From assembly GCA_036023115.1 (NCBI GenBank), contig JAYKKT010000056.1, positions 4,455,001-4,519,000 on the forward strand: a stretch of 64,000 nt of DNA. The letters are read 5' to 3'. The position numbers and the translations under genes were made by a program. A model generated the notes under the pieces. The model searched no databases. It was not told the DNA's origin and saw only the letters and a list, made by a program, of their open reading frames with translations. This DNA is from Brasenia schreberi (taxonomy: Eukaryota > Streptophyta > Magnoliopsida > Nymphaeales > Cabombaceae). Numbering within the stretch: the stretch's first letter is position 1; the number at the start of each line of letters is the position of its first letter. Shown piece by piece: positions 44,534-57,265 of the stretch.

Positions 44534-44550
44534 TAGTATCAGAGTTAAAA
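44534..44550 (+). other. Primer binding site of copia D
   Basis: TAGTATCAGAGTTAAAA directly after the LTR. It resembles the TGGTATCAGAG sequence complementary to the 3' end of plant initiator tRNA-Met used by most copia elements, with one change in the first three bases. Confidence 0.75.
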
Positions 44551-44672
44551 TGGTTTAATTAGAATTATATTGGGATTCATATCAATTGTGAAAATATTCT
44601 CAAAATTGGGTGTTGTTTCACTATCTTGAAGAAATTAAGGTATTCTTCTTATTTCTAGTTATTGTTGAGAAA

Positions 44673-45550
44673 ATGAAAGAAAAAGTTAAACATTTTGTTG
44701 ATCCCAATTTGTATCCAAGTTGGATAGCTATCATGAAAAAATATTTTATCTCTAAAGACTATTGAGATTATATTGATGGTACGATTAATGAGCTCAAATG
44801 GATAGAAGAAGGGCTTGATGAGGATGAGTTTCTCAAGATGCAAGAAAAATACAAACAAGAATTTAAAAAATGAGAGAAATATAATGCTAAAATCACATAG
44901 ATTATTGACTAAAATATAAATGAAAAACTTTGTAGTAGAATTAACATGTTTGATAATGCCTATGAGACTTCGGAATATCTTAGAAAACTCATTTCCAAGA
45001 TGATTTTGCTTTTCAAATAAATTTTATAAGAAAGATGATAATGCTCAAATAAGTTTCTATGATCATTAGGGAATATCACAATGAGTTTTTTGATCTATAA
45101 AACCAACTTAAGAGTTTTGATAAATTCGAAAAACTTTAAAGCAAGGATAAATTTCAAGAATATCTTGATAATCAATATTTCTTCTTCTTTATACTAGGAT
45201 TACAAGATGAATTTTACAACATAATATCTAATCTGGAATATAAAAAACCGATACCTAAAAGATATGAGATATTGATCGATTTAGTTATCGAAGAAACTAG
45301 GTTGGAAAATATGAAAGTCAAAAAAGAAACAATTTTTGTCAAAAATAGTTCAAAAAATTATTTGAAGACATACAAGTCTCAATATGTCAAAAATAGTAAA
45401 GGAAATGGATAATTCAAGGATAATATAATGTCCTAGCCAAACAATAATACACTTTGTCATTATTGCAAAGATAGTGGACATATCAAGAGCTTGTGTCCTC
45501 TCTTATTGAGAAGGTTTTATCGAGTGGTTGCCATTGATAACAAGAAATAA
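44673..45550 (+). pseudogene. Copia D gag
   Basis: Starts MKEKVKHFVDPNLYPSWIAI, then a stop at 44,763. Later segments in other frames keep Gag-like Lys-rich text. The nucleocapsid CCHC knuckle is intact at 45,455-45,496 (CHYCKDSGHIKSLC; C-x2-C-x4-H-x4-C). Stops at several points mean no full Gag can be made. Confidence 0.75.
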
Positions 45551-45639
45551 GTTCTATCTTCAAGAATCAAGGTCTACATTTAAGAAATCGTTAAAGAGAA
45601 GGTAAGCATCTCCTAGTCGGCGTTATCAACTTTTTTCAA

Positions 45640-46900
45640 AAATTAAGGTATACCATAGTTTTTAGACTCTAGTGCTTCTTTCCATATGACAAATAAATAT
45701 AAATTGTTAAACAAATACATAGAAGTTAGAGCATAAGCGTTTATGACCATTGGTACTAAGATTAATGTTAAAGAAATTAGTAACTTAGAAAATAGATCCT
45801 TTAAAATATGTCAATTATGTTTTATACCAAAATTAAATCTTAATCTTCTCTTGGTTTCTCAAATTTGTGATAATGATTGCACTGTTACCTTCTCACCAAA
45901 TAGATGTATGGAGTAGAAACATCTATTAAAGAAAGTGATTGGACAAGGATATACAGAAGGTGGTCTCTACGACATGGATAATTTATCAATGACAAATTTT
46001 GAAACATGTGGAATTGCTTGTAGTGAGTTTTACCTTTGGTACAAAAGATTGAGATATCTTGATATAAGCAAAATGAACAATTATCCATAGATAAACACTA
46101 ATAGAAAAAATAATTTCATTTACAAAAATTGTATATTTGGAAAAACACATCATACACTATTTGTAAAAGAACTCATATAACAAAGAAGGTTTCGAATTAG
46201 TATACTCCAATGTTTGGGATCTGCCCCATAACCTCAAAAAGAGGAGTAATCTATTATGTTATTTTTGTAGATGATTTCCCTCGACACACTTAGATATATT
46301 TTTTGAAACACTAATTAAAAGTTTTTAAAAACCTTTTGATCTTTCACAATATGATCAACACTCAATTTGAAACTAATATCAATATTTTAACAACCGACTC
46401 CAACGGTGAATATCCCTCAAATGACTTCAAAAACTATCTTAAAGAATATGAAATTTGGTATAAAAAATCTTGTACAAAACTCTCCAACAAAATCATTTAG
46501 GTGAAAGAAAACATAAAAGTATTATTCAAACTACTAAAACACTGTTGATAGTAAGTAAACTTCATGTCTAGATATCAACATCTACATCCAGAAAGCTGTA
46601 TGCTTTGGAAGAAGCTTGTATAATTTGGGAAGGGCTAAAAGGAAGTTATTGCTAACTGGTTTGGAAGCTTCTTGGCCCATATAGATATTGAATAGAAGTA
46701 AGGGATCCAATGCAAACTTCGATGGAGATCAAATACTTGTATACCGAAAATACTTTAACATCCACATACTTAATAAATAGGATGGCATCATCTAAACTAG
46801 GTAATTGTTCTCTCATTGAAAAATTGTATTCAACTAAACCTAGTTATAATCAATTAGAAGTATTTAGACGTAAGTGATATATTTATGTGGATAATAGTGA
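45640..46900 (+). pseudogene. Copia D protease and integrase
   Basis: The protease site reads FLDSSASFHMTNKY (about 45,656-45,697), with Ser where the D-S-G Gly is expected. A pre-integrase block with LWYKRLRYLDISKMN follows near 46,035-46,080. Integrase remains include a VDDFPRHT-like region (46,268-46,290), TDSNGEYPSNDF (about 46,395-46,430) with the second Asp, and NHLGERKHKSIIQTTK (about 46,490-46,535), where the catalytic Glu of the DDE triad survives. Frames change often. Confidence 0.65.
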
Positions 46901-47199
46901 TAGTTAGGATCCAAAGCTACTGAATGTATTTTTTGGCTATAATATTGATAAAAAAGGGTATAAATGTTACAATCCAAAAGAAGATAAACTCTATGTGTCT
47001 AGAGATGTCAAATTTATAAGACCTTTTGAATAAAAGAACATGAGTATTATTATAAAGATGAGTAAAAGAACACCCAAGATAGCTATATATTTTGTATAAA
47101 ATCATAAATTTAAAGTTAGATGACAATGAGGAAATACATGAGAAAAGTATGGTTCAACTAGAGTGTGAAGTTTGAAATAGTCTAATGACATGAGAAAAG

Positions 47200-48355
47200 T
47201 ACATAGACTTTATACTTAATATAAAATCAGCATGCTCCTCTTTCGGGACTCAATGCTCTAAGTGATCATGTCATTAGACTAAAAAAGGCATTAAATAGAC
47301 TTAAACAAGTTTTGCAGACGTGGTTTGATAGATTTGAAAATTTATGCATTCACGAGATTTTTGCTCTTTTTATACTCACACTACTCTATTTGTAAGGATA
47401 ACTGATACATGTATCGTGATCCTACTTCTATACGTAGATGATATGATCATCACTGGAGTAATGAGAATGGGATATTGCAAATTAAAAGATACCTTCATGA
47501 AGAATTTGAAATGAAGGATCTGGGTGCACTTAGTTACTTCTTGGGAATATAAGTAACGTATAATGACAAATGTTATTTTATGTCACAAATAAATGACAAG
47601 AAGGTGAGCATGCTGGAGGTGATGGAGACCAAATTGAGAATGTGATATTGAAAAATTAAAAGATCCTACTCCTTAAAGACAAATGATAGGAGTTTGACAT
47701 ATCTTACCATCACTCGATCAGATATAACACATATGTTGGAAGTCAATTTCAACAAGCTCACACCAGTATATACATGAGTACTGTTATGCGAATTGTGAGA
47801 TATATAAAGGGCACACTATATTTTTGGGATGTTAATGATAAATATTCCATCACATAGTAATATTATGCAAATTGTGAGATATATACGGATCATTCTAACC
47901 TTATCATATTCTCTTAAATTAATTATCTATATTGATGCTGATTAGGGTGGGATGTTAATGATAGATATTCCACTACATGGTTTTGTATATTTTTAAGTGA
48001 CTATCTAATCTCTTGAGATGTAAGAAGCAACAGAATGTATCCCTATCATCTACAAAAGAAAAATATAGAGCTATGACCACTAACAACAGTTGAGATATCA
48101 TGGATCACTGAACTACTAGCAAACATATAGGTTACTCTGGAGAAACCTACAAAATTACTTTATGACAACAAAAGCACCATATATATTGCTTCAAACAATA
48201 TATTCCATGAACGAACTAAGTACATTGAGATGGACTACCACTATGTTTGGGATGAATGTTTGAAAAAGAAGTTAAATTTATGTTGTGTTGCTTTAGAGCT
48301 ACAACTAGTAGATTTCTTCACAAAGTCTTTGCCAGCGTTTAGATTTATATTTTTG
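47200..48355 (+). pseudogene. Copia D reverse transcriptase and RNase H
   Basis: The catalytic box LLLYVDDMIITG is at about 47,422-47,457 (YVDD 47,431-47,442), followed by LKDTFMKNLK and LGALSYFLGI-type remains. RNase H at the end reads EISWITELLAN, YDNKSTIYIASNNIFHERTK and DYHYVWDECLKKK, then LVDFFTKSLPAF, the classic C-terminus of copia pol, just before the polypurine tract. Stops and frameshifts lie between the two blocks. Confidence 0.85.
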
Positions 48356-48383
48356 TTAGACACACTTTTAATCTACACATTGC

Positions 48384-48397
48384 AAGTTTGATGAAGG
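48384..48397 (+). other. Polypurine tract of copia D
   Basis: AAGTTTGATGAAGG immediately precedes the 3' LTR start at 48,398. The final GAAGG purines fit the primer for second-strand synthesis. Confidence 0.55.
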
Positions 48398-48985
48398 TGT
48401 TAAAATGTAATAGGCTTACTAGGCCTTTAGGGCCAAACAATACCACCTTGAGGGCTCTTTTGGATTGAGGGTCAGATGCTTCCAATGGCTGTATTACTAG
48501 CCGTTGGGACATCCCAATGGCTAGTAATATAGTTGTTGGTAGCAATTGCTCCCTTGTCCTCTCATTCATTGTAATAAATCCTCTATAAATAAAAGATATT
48601 TATGAAATAAATGTGTTTTTTTTGTGCTCACTTGACTTGTTTGGTATTATGTCTATACGGTTTGACTTATGCACCCACCTTGAGGGCTCTTTTGGATTCT
48701 CCCAATGGTTGTATTACTAGCCATTGGGACATCCCAATAGCTAGTAACATAGTTGTTGGTAGCAAGTGCTCCATTATCCTCTCATTCATTATAATAAATC
48801 CTCTATAAATAAAATATATTTATGAAATAAATGTGCTTTTTTGGCACTTGACTTGTTTGGTATTATGTCTATACGGTTTGACTTGTGCACCAAGTGTTTG
48901 GTGATTTAATTTATAAAAGATCTTTGTGATCATTTGTGTTTGGCTTTGTGGATATTATCGGTTACATTGTAGTGCTATTTTCACA
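48398..48985 (+). repeat. 3' LTR of copia D with internal duplication
   Basis: 588 bp against 376 bp for the 5' LTR. The extra length is a tandem copy: CCACCTTGAGGGCTCTTTT starts at 48,443 and again at 48,675 (period 232 bp), and both units include a TATAAATA box and the AATAAATGTG stretch. The copies have diverged by substitutions and small indels. The LTR ends TTTTCACA at 48,985. Confidence 0.9.
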
Positions 48986-49021
48986 AGAGAGGCTATCTTG
49001 ATGGTGAAGGGGCATGTTCAT

Positions 49022-49230
49022 GAGAGAGAGGCTTGCAAATTGCTTGATCATGAAAGAGGGAGAGAGGGTCAAAGAGGGAGAGAGGCCACCTTGATCGTGA
49101 AGTGGGGGCGAGAGGGATTTTCGTGAGAGAGAGAGGCTTGCAAATTGCTTGATCATGAAAGAGGGAGAGAAGGTCAAAGAGGGAGAGAGGCCACCTTGAT
49201 CGTGAAGTGGGGGCGAGAGGGATTTTCTGT
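49022..49230. repeat. 105-bp GA-rich tandem duplication
   Basis: GAGAGAGAGGCTTGCAAATT starts at 49,022 and again at about 49,127. The two units are almost identical through GGGGGCGAGAGGGATTTT. It lies in the hAT upstream region beside the copia insertion. The open frames over it are repeat artefacts. Confidence 0.85.
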
Positions 49231-49399
49231 GTTTTCATATTTACAAATAGATGGTTAAATATTTTGTATTTTTTGATAGCTACCTTTTTCTTTCAAAATT
49301 TTCAGAAATAATTTTGAAAATTCTACATAACTATTTTTTTTCAAAATTCCTTGGGGCGGCTCCCCCAGCCTTCGACTTGCATCTGCCACTGAGGGTGGA

Positions 49400-49691
49400 A
49401 CCAGATTCCTCTACAATTCATAGTTCTAGGAGAAACGACCATCTCTACCATCTACGTCCATGATTCTTGAAAGATTTGAATCCACCTTTTTTTGCTAATT
49501 TTACCTTATTATTGACAACAACGAAACAAATGCCTAAAATTTCTATGCCTCCAAGGCCAAGCGCTTGAGATGTTTTTAACTATATAAACCTCCTTAATAA
49601 AATGTGATTCTGTGTTGTGCAATGACAACACTCATGCAAGAAAACAAAGTATCAAAGGATGGGACAATGTGTAAGTTATTTTGTAGATCCT
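49400..49691. other. Unique DNA between hAT right end and copia C
   Basis: No feature recognised. Together with 26,239-26,869 it should form the original locus before the hAT insertion. Confidence 0.35.
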
Positions 49692-50750
49692 TGAGGCCCA
49701 AATAACGTGTACTTAAAAAATCAGACAAGAGCCCTGCTCTTGGATTTTTTGAGAGGTTTTTTCAAGAGATAAATACATTCTAAACAAGTTTACGGTTGTT
49801 TATCAATAAGACATGATATACAAAAGTAAAAGTCTTCCTTGTACAAAACTCTCTACGGTAAATTGTATAAGAAGACTTCTACGTCTTCATCCTCATCTTC
49901 TTCTTCTCCTTTCCTAACTCGTTCATGTTCTGCTTGCTGCACACCTGACAACCTAAGGCACGTCAAAACTCTTTGACGGTATTAGAGTTTTTAAAGGATC
50001 CCGAGCATCAAGAGCGGTGCTGCTCGAAGCACAGGTACACTTCTTATTCTAGAGAGAGGTTATTAGTTTAAAGAATAAAACGCAAAGCGAAAACCAAATC
50101 TACATCTCTTTGTTGGAGAGATCTTATTCTGTTTTTTTGTCCTTTAAGCAAAGTTAATAGAATCTCCACTTGAGAAAATTTAAGCCCTATTACAATATAT
50201 AAAGATAACACCTTGAAATAAAAAAAGAAAAAAGTTACAAGCCATAAATTGAATCTATCGTATACGGTTCACGATTAGTGTTTGATAGCAATGAGAGGCA
50301 TTAAAAATCCCGTTTTCTCATCAATCAAGAAGAAAGAACAAAGGACAATACTTATTCAAAGAAAGGATTCATCATCTTACTTCTAATTTATGAAAATAAA
50401 TCTTAAAGAGAGAGAGGAAATCACTAGAAAGACTTATCTTCGACTCCTCTTAAACAAACAAAGATAGTCGAAAAACATCAACTAAGCTATTGTACTAAAA
50501 GCCTTGAAATCAGTAAGTCAGACCAGTAAAGTAGGACTCAGAAGACAGCAATCCTTTTTGGTTAATCGTCAGCCTTCAGTCGGAGTCTTCATTATGAGAC
50601 TCCCACTCTATCCCTCCGTCTCCCCCTCTCTTGTTCTCTCTAGAATGAACCAAAGTCTCTCTCTTGAGTCTCTCTCAAAAATGCTTATATTTGATCCATG
50701 GCAAAAATCAAAAGTGCAAGATATTTTGGTAAATCACCAACAATGACATT
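49692..50750 (+). repeat. 5' LTR of copia C (right end approximate)
   Basis: The first 330 bp match the 3' LTR at 54,882-55,300. After about 50,000 no partner is left in the window, so the end is a guess based on the start of leader-like DNA near 50,760. No primer binding site was recognised. No gene is seen here; the 80-codon frame at 50,504-50,746 has no motif. Confidence 0.5.
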
Positions 50751-51591
50751 TTACCACAATACCCTTAATTACCACAGTTTTCAAAGAAAATCAAGGGCAA
50801 AAACAAGCCTTCACTAAGTAAGCAAGATAAAATTACTTTTTTACCTCTAACAAAGGGCAAAATAACAATTTTGTTCAGATATTTTGTATCAAATGACTAT
50901 AATACCCTTAAGCATGTGGTTGTATAGTTTTGTCCTTTGGCAATTAGTTTAAATTACAACATACTTGATTTGTGAATTTACTTTATTATCCATTTATATT
51001 TCAAAAATTATATAATCTAGTTTACTATGTGTTTTACTATTATGTCTATTTTTTGTTAAATTCATAGATTTGCCACTTGACAAAAATATATTTTTGTTCA
51101 TGAATATTTTATAGAATTATAGAAATGACACAGGGCATATTTATTGTTCTACCATGAGATGTTTATTCAATTTACAGAATAACTAGAAACTTGATTTTAT
51201 TATTCTGTCCCTAAGACTTTGACAAATTTACCAAATAAACAAATAGGTAAAATTACCAGCCTACCCTTTAGCCATCAAAAATTATAAAAGCAGACAAAAG
51301 GAGAATATTATTGTAATATCCCCATACACATTCTGAAATTACTAAATCTATTTAAATTGACTTATTTCTAAAATAATACTTACAATTAGTTTGATATTAC
51401 AAACAAGTGCCTAATCATATTTGCATATCAGTATATGTATATTTCTGTTATTGCAATTTAGTGCAAATCAAGTTATATTAGTTGTTTGATGGAGTTTGTC
51501 TTAATTTTTTTATCTTTACTTGTTTATTGTTTTCTATTTGAAATATTTAGATCCTCTTCTAGTTATCTTTATCAAATATTTAAAAATAACA

Positions 51592-52400
51592 ATGAAAATT
51601 TATGTTTCGAAGTTGACAAAGACTAAAAAGCTAAATAGCCTAAATTTTCAAATTTAGAAAAGAAGAATTTTATTGGCCTTTGACACTGAAGGATGTTGAC
51701 TATGCATTTAGGGAAGCAATATTACCCCTGTATCAAATGCAATAGATAATGTAGAAGAAAATATATGGCCTTAATAAAAGATGACACAATAATGAGGACC
51801 ATTATGCTTACATACATAGAGGATGACCTGATTATGATCTTTGAAAAATTTGATACCGCTACAGAGTTGTTTGACTCTATAACAGGTAAATATGACACCA
51901 CAGCTAAACTTCATGTTCAACTATCCCTTCAAAAGTATAATTCCCATAAAATGAAAGGAGGCAATGTAGTTGAATACATATATCAAATGTTGATTATGCA
52001 TAGAGACTTAGCTGTAGCTAAATCAGTTATTCTAGAACCCATTTAAATATTTGCTATCTTGAATAGTCTTTCGCCTCCATTGGTTACAACAATCTTTATA
52101 CTTGGATCTTACTTTACCCCTTCTGATCTCCCTCTCAAACTAGCAATTAAACAAGAATATACGAATAAAGATAAAAGCAAAAATTGTTAGTTGCTCAAGA
52201 TGATTAAGGGTCTACCTCTAAGAACAAAACAAAATAAAAGAAAGCCAAATAAAATGTTTGACAAATATAACAAGAAGGCCGGCCATTTTTTTAAGAGATC
52301 ATAGAAACCCACTAATCGAATCAAGTACTTCAATTATGAAAAGATGACACTACAAATGGGACTCCTGCAATAAAAGGAATAATGATGGAAATACCCAATA
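51592..52400 (+). pseudogene. Copia C gag
   Basis: ATG 51,592 corresponds to the starts in copies A and B: MKIYVSKLTKTKKLNSLNFQ, then a stop in place of the Trp. The open stretch 51,765-52,046 (IEDDLIMIFEKFDTATELFD, then YDTTAKLHVQLSLQKYNSHK) is the best-preserved Gag part of the three copies. The zinc-knuckle remnant RIKYFNYEKMT near 52,318 has lost its Cys residues. The protease region present in A and B is mostly deleted after 52,440. Confidence 0.75.
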
Positions 52401-52639
52401 TCACAGCTTGATAGAGAAGATAGACATAATCTGTGTCATTTATATTTATTGTACAAGGCATACCAATTATATTTATTGATATATTAATTATACTTTTATT
52501 AGGTACAATTTTGTATTGACACTCGACTTGATAGAAATATAGCTTGGGATCAGATTTGTCTCTAAGAAAGCCACTATGGGGAAACATGGTAGGAACCTAT
52601 ATACAAGAGAAAATGACAAGAAAGTATTTTCCTAAAAAC

Positions 52640-53290
52640 TAATTAGGATAATAACCTTATTAGAATCATTCACTTGGATATATATGGATCCTTTGAGGAA
52701 TATCTCATTGTAAAAAAGTTTATTTTATAACCTTTATCGATGATTATTCGAGATATTGATATATATATATATATATCATATAAATCTAAGGTACTTCATA
52801 TATTTAAAGAATATAAGTAGGAAGATGAAAATAAATTAAGATAAACAAATAAAGTCTTAAGGTCTAACCAAGATGGTGAATATACCTTTATAAAATTCTT
52901 AGAATATTGTAAAGACTTTGGTATTTAAAAACAAAAGATCTTATCTCAAAACACTTCAACAAAATGTTTTAGCCGAATGATATAAAATGACCTTATTGAA
53001 TATGACTAGGTTTATGTTAATAGATTCTTCTCTTTCTAGGGTATTTTGGGGAGAAACAATGACTACAACAATGTATATATTAAATAAAATACCTTTTAAG
53101 GTTGTATTCTCTAAATCACATGAGATAAGATTTAGTAGAAAACTAGACCTGAGTTATCTCAAGAGGTGGAGATCTATTGCACATATAAAGATTCTTGATC
53201 ACTTTAGAGATAAACTAGATAGTAGGTACTTCACATATGTTTTTACTAGATACTCAAAATATTTCAAGGTATATATATCATAAGAACAAT
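52640..53290 (+). pseudogene. Copia C integrase
   Basis: Fragments of the core are seen: a PLSMIIRDIDIY-like run where copy A has FIDDYSRYMHLY, and near 52,965 a QQNVLAE block that keeps the catalytic Glu, directly before a stop. The open stretch from 52,987 reads LLNMTRFMLIDSSLSRVFWG and LNKIPFKVVFSKSHEIRF, matching copy A, and continues into the IAHIKILDHFRDK post-integrase block. Most of the frame is broken. Confidence 0.75.
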
Positions 53291-53549
53291 GATTTAATTG
53301 AAAGTAGGGATGTTGAATTCTTAGAAGATACTAAGAATGACATCCTTGTAAATGATGGTGAGAGCATTAATGACTTAGTGGATTTGGATCTATCATGATT
53401 TGAAACTATCAATTCTTACCCAAATGACCTTCTTGAACAAAAAAAACTTTAAGTAAATATAAAAGACCTACAGTCATACCATCATAATTAAAAGATTATC
53501 ATACTTACCTTAAAAAAGAATCCTATAATTTAGTGGATTTAGATGAGTT

Positions 53550-54680
53550 GAGTGATAATATGACGTATTAAAAGGCTATTAACGTATTTGAATCAACCGA
53601 TTGGAACAACAATGAATAAAGAAATTGAATCCATTGAGAAAACTAAGTTTAGAAATTGACTGATTTGCCAAAAAAAAAGAAAGACAGGCTCTAAATGAGT
53701 TCTTAAAAGAAATATAAAGTCAGTGAAACAATCGACAAATTTAGAAAGAAGGTTGTGAATGAATTTTTATAAAAGAGAGAATAGATTATATAGAGAATAT
53801 TCTCTTATTGTTAAATTTGCATTCATCAAGATTATTCTAGATATTTGATTGAGAATGACAATGAGATGATTATCAATTCATGTTATGGTTAAACTCAAAG
53901 TTTGAAATGAAGGATATAATAGAGGTATCATACGTATAAAGATCTCTCGTGATAGAAAATCTAAACTTTTACTTTTGAGTCATGAAAGATATATTAATTT
54001 TATCATCAAAAAGTTTAGAATGGGTGATTGAAAACTAACAAATACAACTCTTATTAAAGGAGTTAAACTTAGTAAAGCTAATTATTCAGAAAAACAAGCC
54101 TAATGTTTCTTGTGCATAAATTATAGGCAGCTTGATGTATACTATGTTGTTTATAAGACATGATATAAGATTCGTTGCTGATTTTGTGAGTAGATATCAA
54201 AGTAATCCTAGTTGGTATCACTTAATAATTGTGAAAAGGATATTGAGATATCTTAAAACAACAAAAGATTTAAAATTATGTTTGCAATCTCATGAGATAA
54301 AAGTGATAGGAACGAGTGATACTATTTCAGATGTTGACTCTGTTGCGAACAAAGATGACAATAATTCAACTTTCAATCAAATATTTTTATTTAGAAGTGG
54401 TATTGTTTTTTGGGATTAAAATAAATAAAGTTGTGTACCATTGCATATGTAATTTGAAGTAGGATATAGCCAACAAGCCACTTGTCATTTATTGTGACAA
54501 CAAAGTAACAATTATTTTTATTAAGAGTGGAGTTTATAGGTTTAGAAGCAAGCATATAATGGTTAAATATCACTATGTTCATAATGTGCTTAAAATGAAT
54601 AAAATATCTATATTTTATATAATAGCTAGTGATATGTGGCTAACCCCTTAACTAAAGGCATCTCAAAAGATTTCTTTATA
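53550..54680 (+). pseudogene. Copia C reverse transcriptase and RNase H
   Basis: A weak N-terminal part (NKEIESIEKTKFRN) appears near 53,610. The conserved end of copia reverse transcriptase is clear at 54,132-54,419: MMYTMLFIRHDIRFVADFVS, RYQSNPSWYH, VKRILRYLKTTKDLKL, and FRSGIVFWD. RNase H follows with IYCDNKVTIIFIKSG, RSKHIMVKYHYVHNVL and ASDMWLTP before the polypurine tract. Catalytic YVDD was not found. Confidence 0.75.
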
Positions 54681-54849
54681 AAGCATGTCACATACATGGG
54701 GTTTGAGATATATATAGACTCTTGGTTAGTTATGCAAGAAAAATGTATTGGTTACAAAAAAACCACATAACTAGTATAAGTTGCAACTAGAAATGGTACA
54801 ACCTAGAAAACCACAAAATAGTGGAAGAAAACAAGTGTGTCATAAGTTG

Positions 54850-54881
54850 GCTCAAGCGGCCAAGTGGGACATATAAGTTAG
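54850..54881 (+). other. Polypurine tract region of copia C
   Basis: Contains CAAGTGGGA, the standard end of copia internal sequences, within GCGGCCAAGTGGGACATAT. The matched LTR start lies 10-20 bp further on. Confidence 0.55.
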
Positions 54882-55300
54882 TGTGACCTAGATAACATGT
54901 ACTCAAAAAATCAGAAAAGAAGGGTGACCTTTGTGGATTTTTTGAGATGCCTTTTTTAAAAGATCAAAGTGTTCAAACAAAAACTATTTTGCTTTATTAA
55001 AGTTGACAAACAACTCTCAACAAAACTAAAAAAAGGGCTTAAATGGAAAGCCCAAAGAGAAAATCACGGGCAATAAAAAAAAAAAATAGATATATAAACA
55101 AGTTTATGCTTGTTTATGATTAAGATATGATATACAAAAGAAGAAGCCTTTGGCTATGCAATGCCCTCTACGAAAAACCATATATGAAGACTTATGCATC
55201 TTCTTCTTCATCCTAATCTTCTTCTTCTCCTTCCCTATCTCGTTTATGCTGCACATACGATCTTAGGCACGTCGGAACTCTTCAGAACGTTGATCTCGCG
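54882..55300 (+). repeat. 3' LTR of copia C, truncated
   Basis: Matches the first part of the 5' LTR from TGTGACCTAGATAACATG, with an A-rich insertion (about 54,985-55,095) absent from the 5' copy. Similarity fades after GGCACGTCGGAACTC near 55,285. Confidence 0.6.
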
Positions 55301-55930
55301 GACTTGCACTGACTCTAGGTTGGGCGTCTGCCCAACCTAGAATTTGGAAAATCAACAAAAAAAGCTACACGGCTGGGTTAGTTTCGTATGCCATACAAGT
55401 TAGCTTCACCTTAAACAGTTCTACAGGTTGTTTTCCCCAACCCAATGGAAGTCACCTTGCGTCGCCACGTAATACAAAGTCACACCCTTTGACCTCGAGC
55501 TTTGGAAAGGAGAGGCGCATTTAGACATGGATGTTTGGAAGCGACCCAATAGTCTACAAGAGTTAAATTGGGCCAGGACCTAGAACCAGACCCAAAACCA
55601 AGAATTACTCGATTTGTTTATGTTTCACCTTTATGAAATCAGGACTGGACCAAAACCAGAATCGGCAGTTTCAAATTGCAGGTTCCATAATTTTTTAGTT
55701 TAAAACTTTTAAATGTTTTTTTCTTGTTTGGGACGATTGAAAAGTCAAACCGGGATGAGAACTTGAACAAGCAGTTTAGAACAAGAAATAGAACCGGATC
55801 CCTCCTGGTCTGGTTCAAGTTCTTGATTATAGGGGAACCAAAGCAAAATTGTGAAATAGTACGAATCTAGTGGAAAAATTGCAAAATTGTTTACCCTCTT
55901 ATCTCTCTTGTGGCAAGAGAAGAAAATTGG
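55301..55930. other. No recognisable gene
   Basis: Unique or diverged DNA. AACCAGA/ACCGG-rich phrases (55,570-55,810) resemble those at 26,640-26,760, perhaps remnants of related subterminal repeats, but nothing can be assigned. Confidence 0.35.
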
Positions 55931-57114
<1,184 letters not shown>

Positions 57115-57133
57115 ATATATACATATATGTATG

Positions 57134-57182
<49 letters not shown>

Positions 57183-57198
57183 GTATATATATATGTAT

Positions 57199-57230
<32 letters not shown>

Positions 57231-57265
57231 CTATATATATATATATATATGTATATATATAGTTT
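57115..57265. repeat. (AT)n microsatellite with G interruptions
   Basis: ATATATGTATAT units directly outside the right palindrome arm. No coding value. Confidence 0.95.

Larger units (their letters stand above)
44158..48985 (+). mobile_element. Full-length Ty1/copia retrotransposon (copy D), degenerate
   Basis: Plus-strand element with a 376-bp 5' LTR (44,158-44,533), a primer binding site, gag, protease, integrase, reverse transcriptase, RNase H, a polypurine tract and an enlarged 3' LTR (48,398-48,985). LTRs begin TGTTAA and end TTTTCACA. The flanks are GA repeats (AGAGG before, AGAGA after), so the 5-bp duplication cannot be judged. It belongs to a different family from copies A-C. Stops are frequent in all domains. 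Confidence 0.9.
26870..49391 (-). mobile_element. TTF/ZMYM-type hAT transposon, split by two retrotransposons
   Basis: The left end begins TAATGGTGGATC (26,870) and the right end, on the minus strand from 49,391, CAGTGGCAGATG. The first 11 positions agree at 7, and all four differences are transitions. Flanks ACGGTAGA (26,862-26,869) and AGGGTGGA (49,392-49,399) agree at 6 of 8, as for an old hAT duplication. Between them lies a transposase gene on the minus strand, split by a gypsy element (29,502-43,419), and a copia element (44,158-48,985) in its upstream part. Removing both leaves about 3.8 kb, a normal size for such an element. Ends are inferred by reading, not alignment software. Confidence 0.7.
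49692..55300 (+). mobile_element. Ty1/copia retrotransposon copy C, decayed
   Basis: Same family as copies A and B, judged from gag and integrase text. LTR starts can be matched: TGAGGCCCAAATAACGTGT (49,692) and TGTGACCTAGATAACATGT (54,882). The two regions share further blocks (AAAAAATCAG, TTTACGGTTGTTTAT-like, CTTCTTCTTCTCCTT, GGCACGTC) for about 400 bp. Between them lie leader, gag, integrase, reverse transcriptase and RNase H in order. The 3' LTR seems truncated near 55,300, and the end of the 5' LTR is not clear. Confidence 0.75.

Noticed and set aside
48926..49238. Repeated Ser/Leu/Pro-rich frames on the minus strand and Arg/Glu-rich frames on the plus strand
   Set aside because: Products of the 105-bp GA-rich tandem duplication; no start context or homologue known to me.
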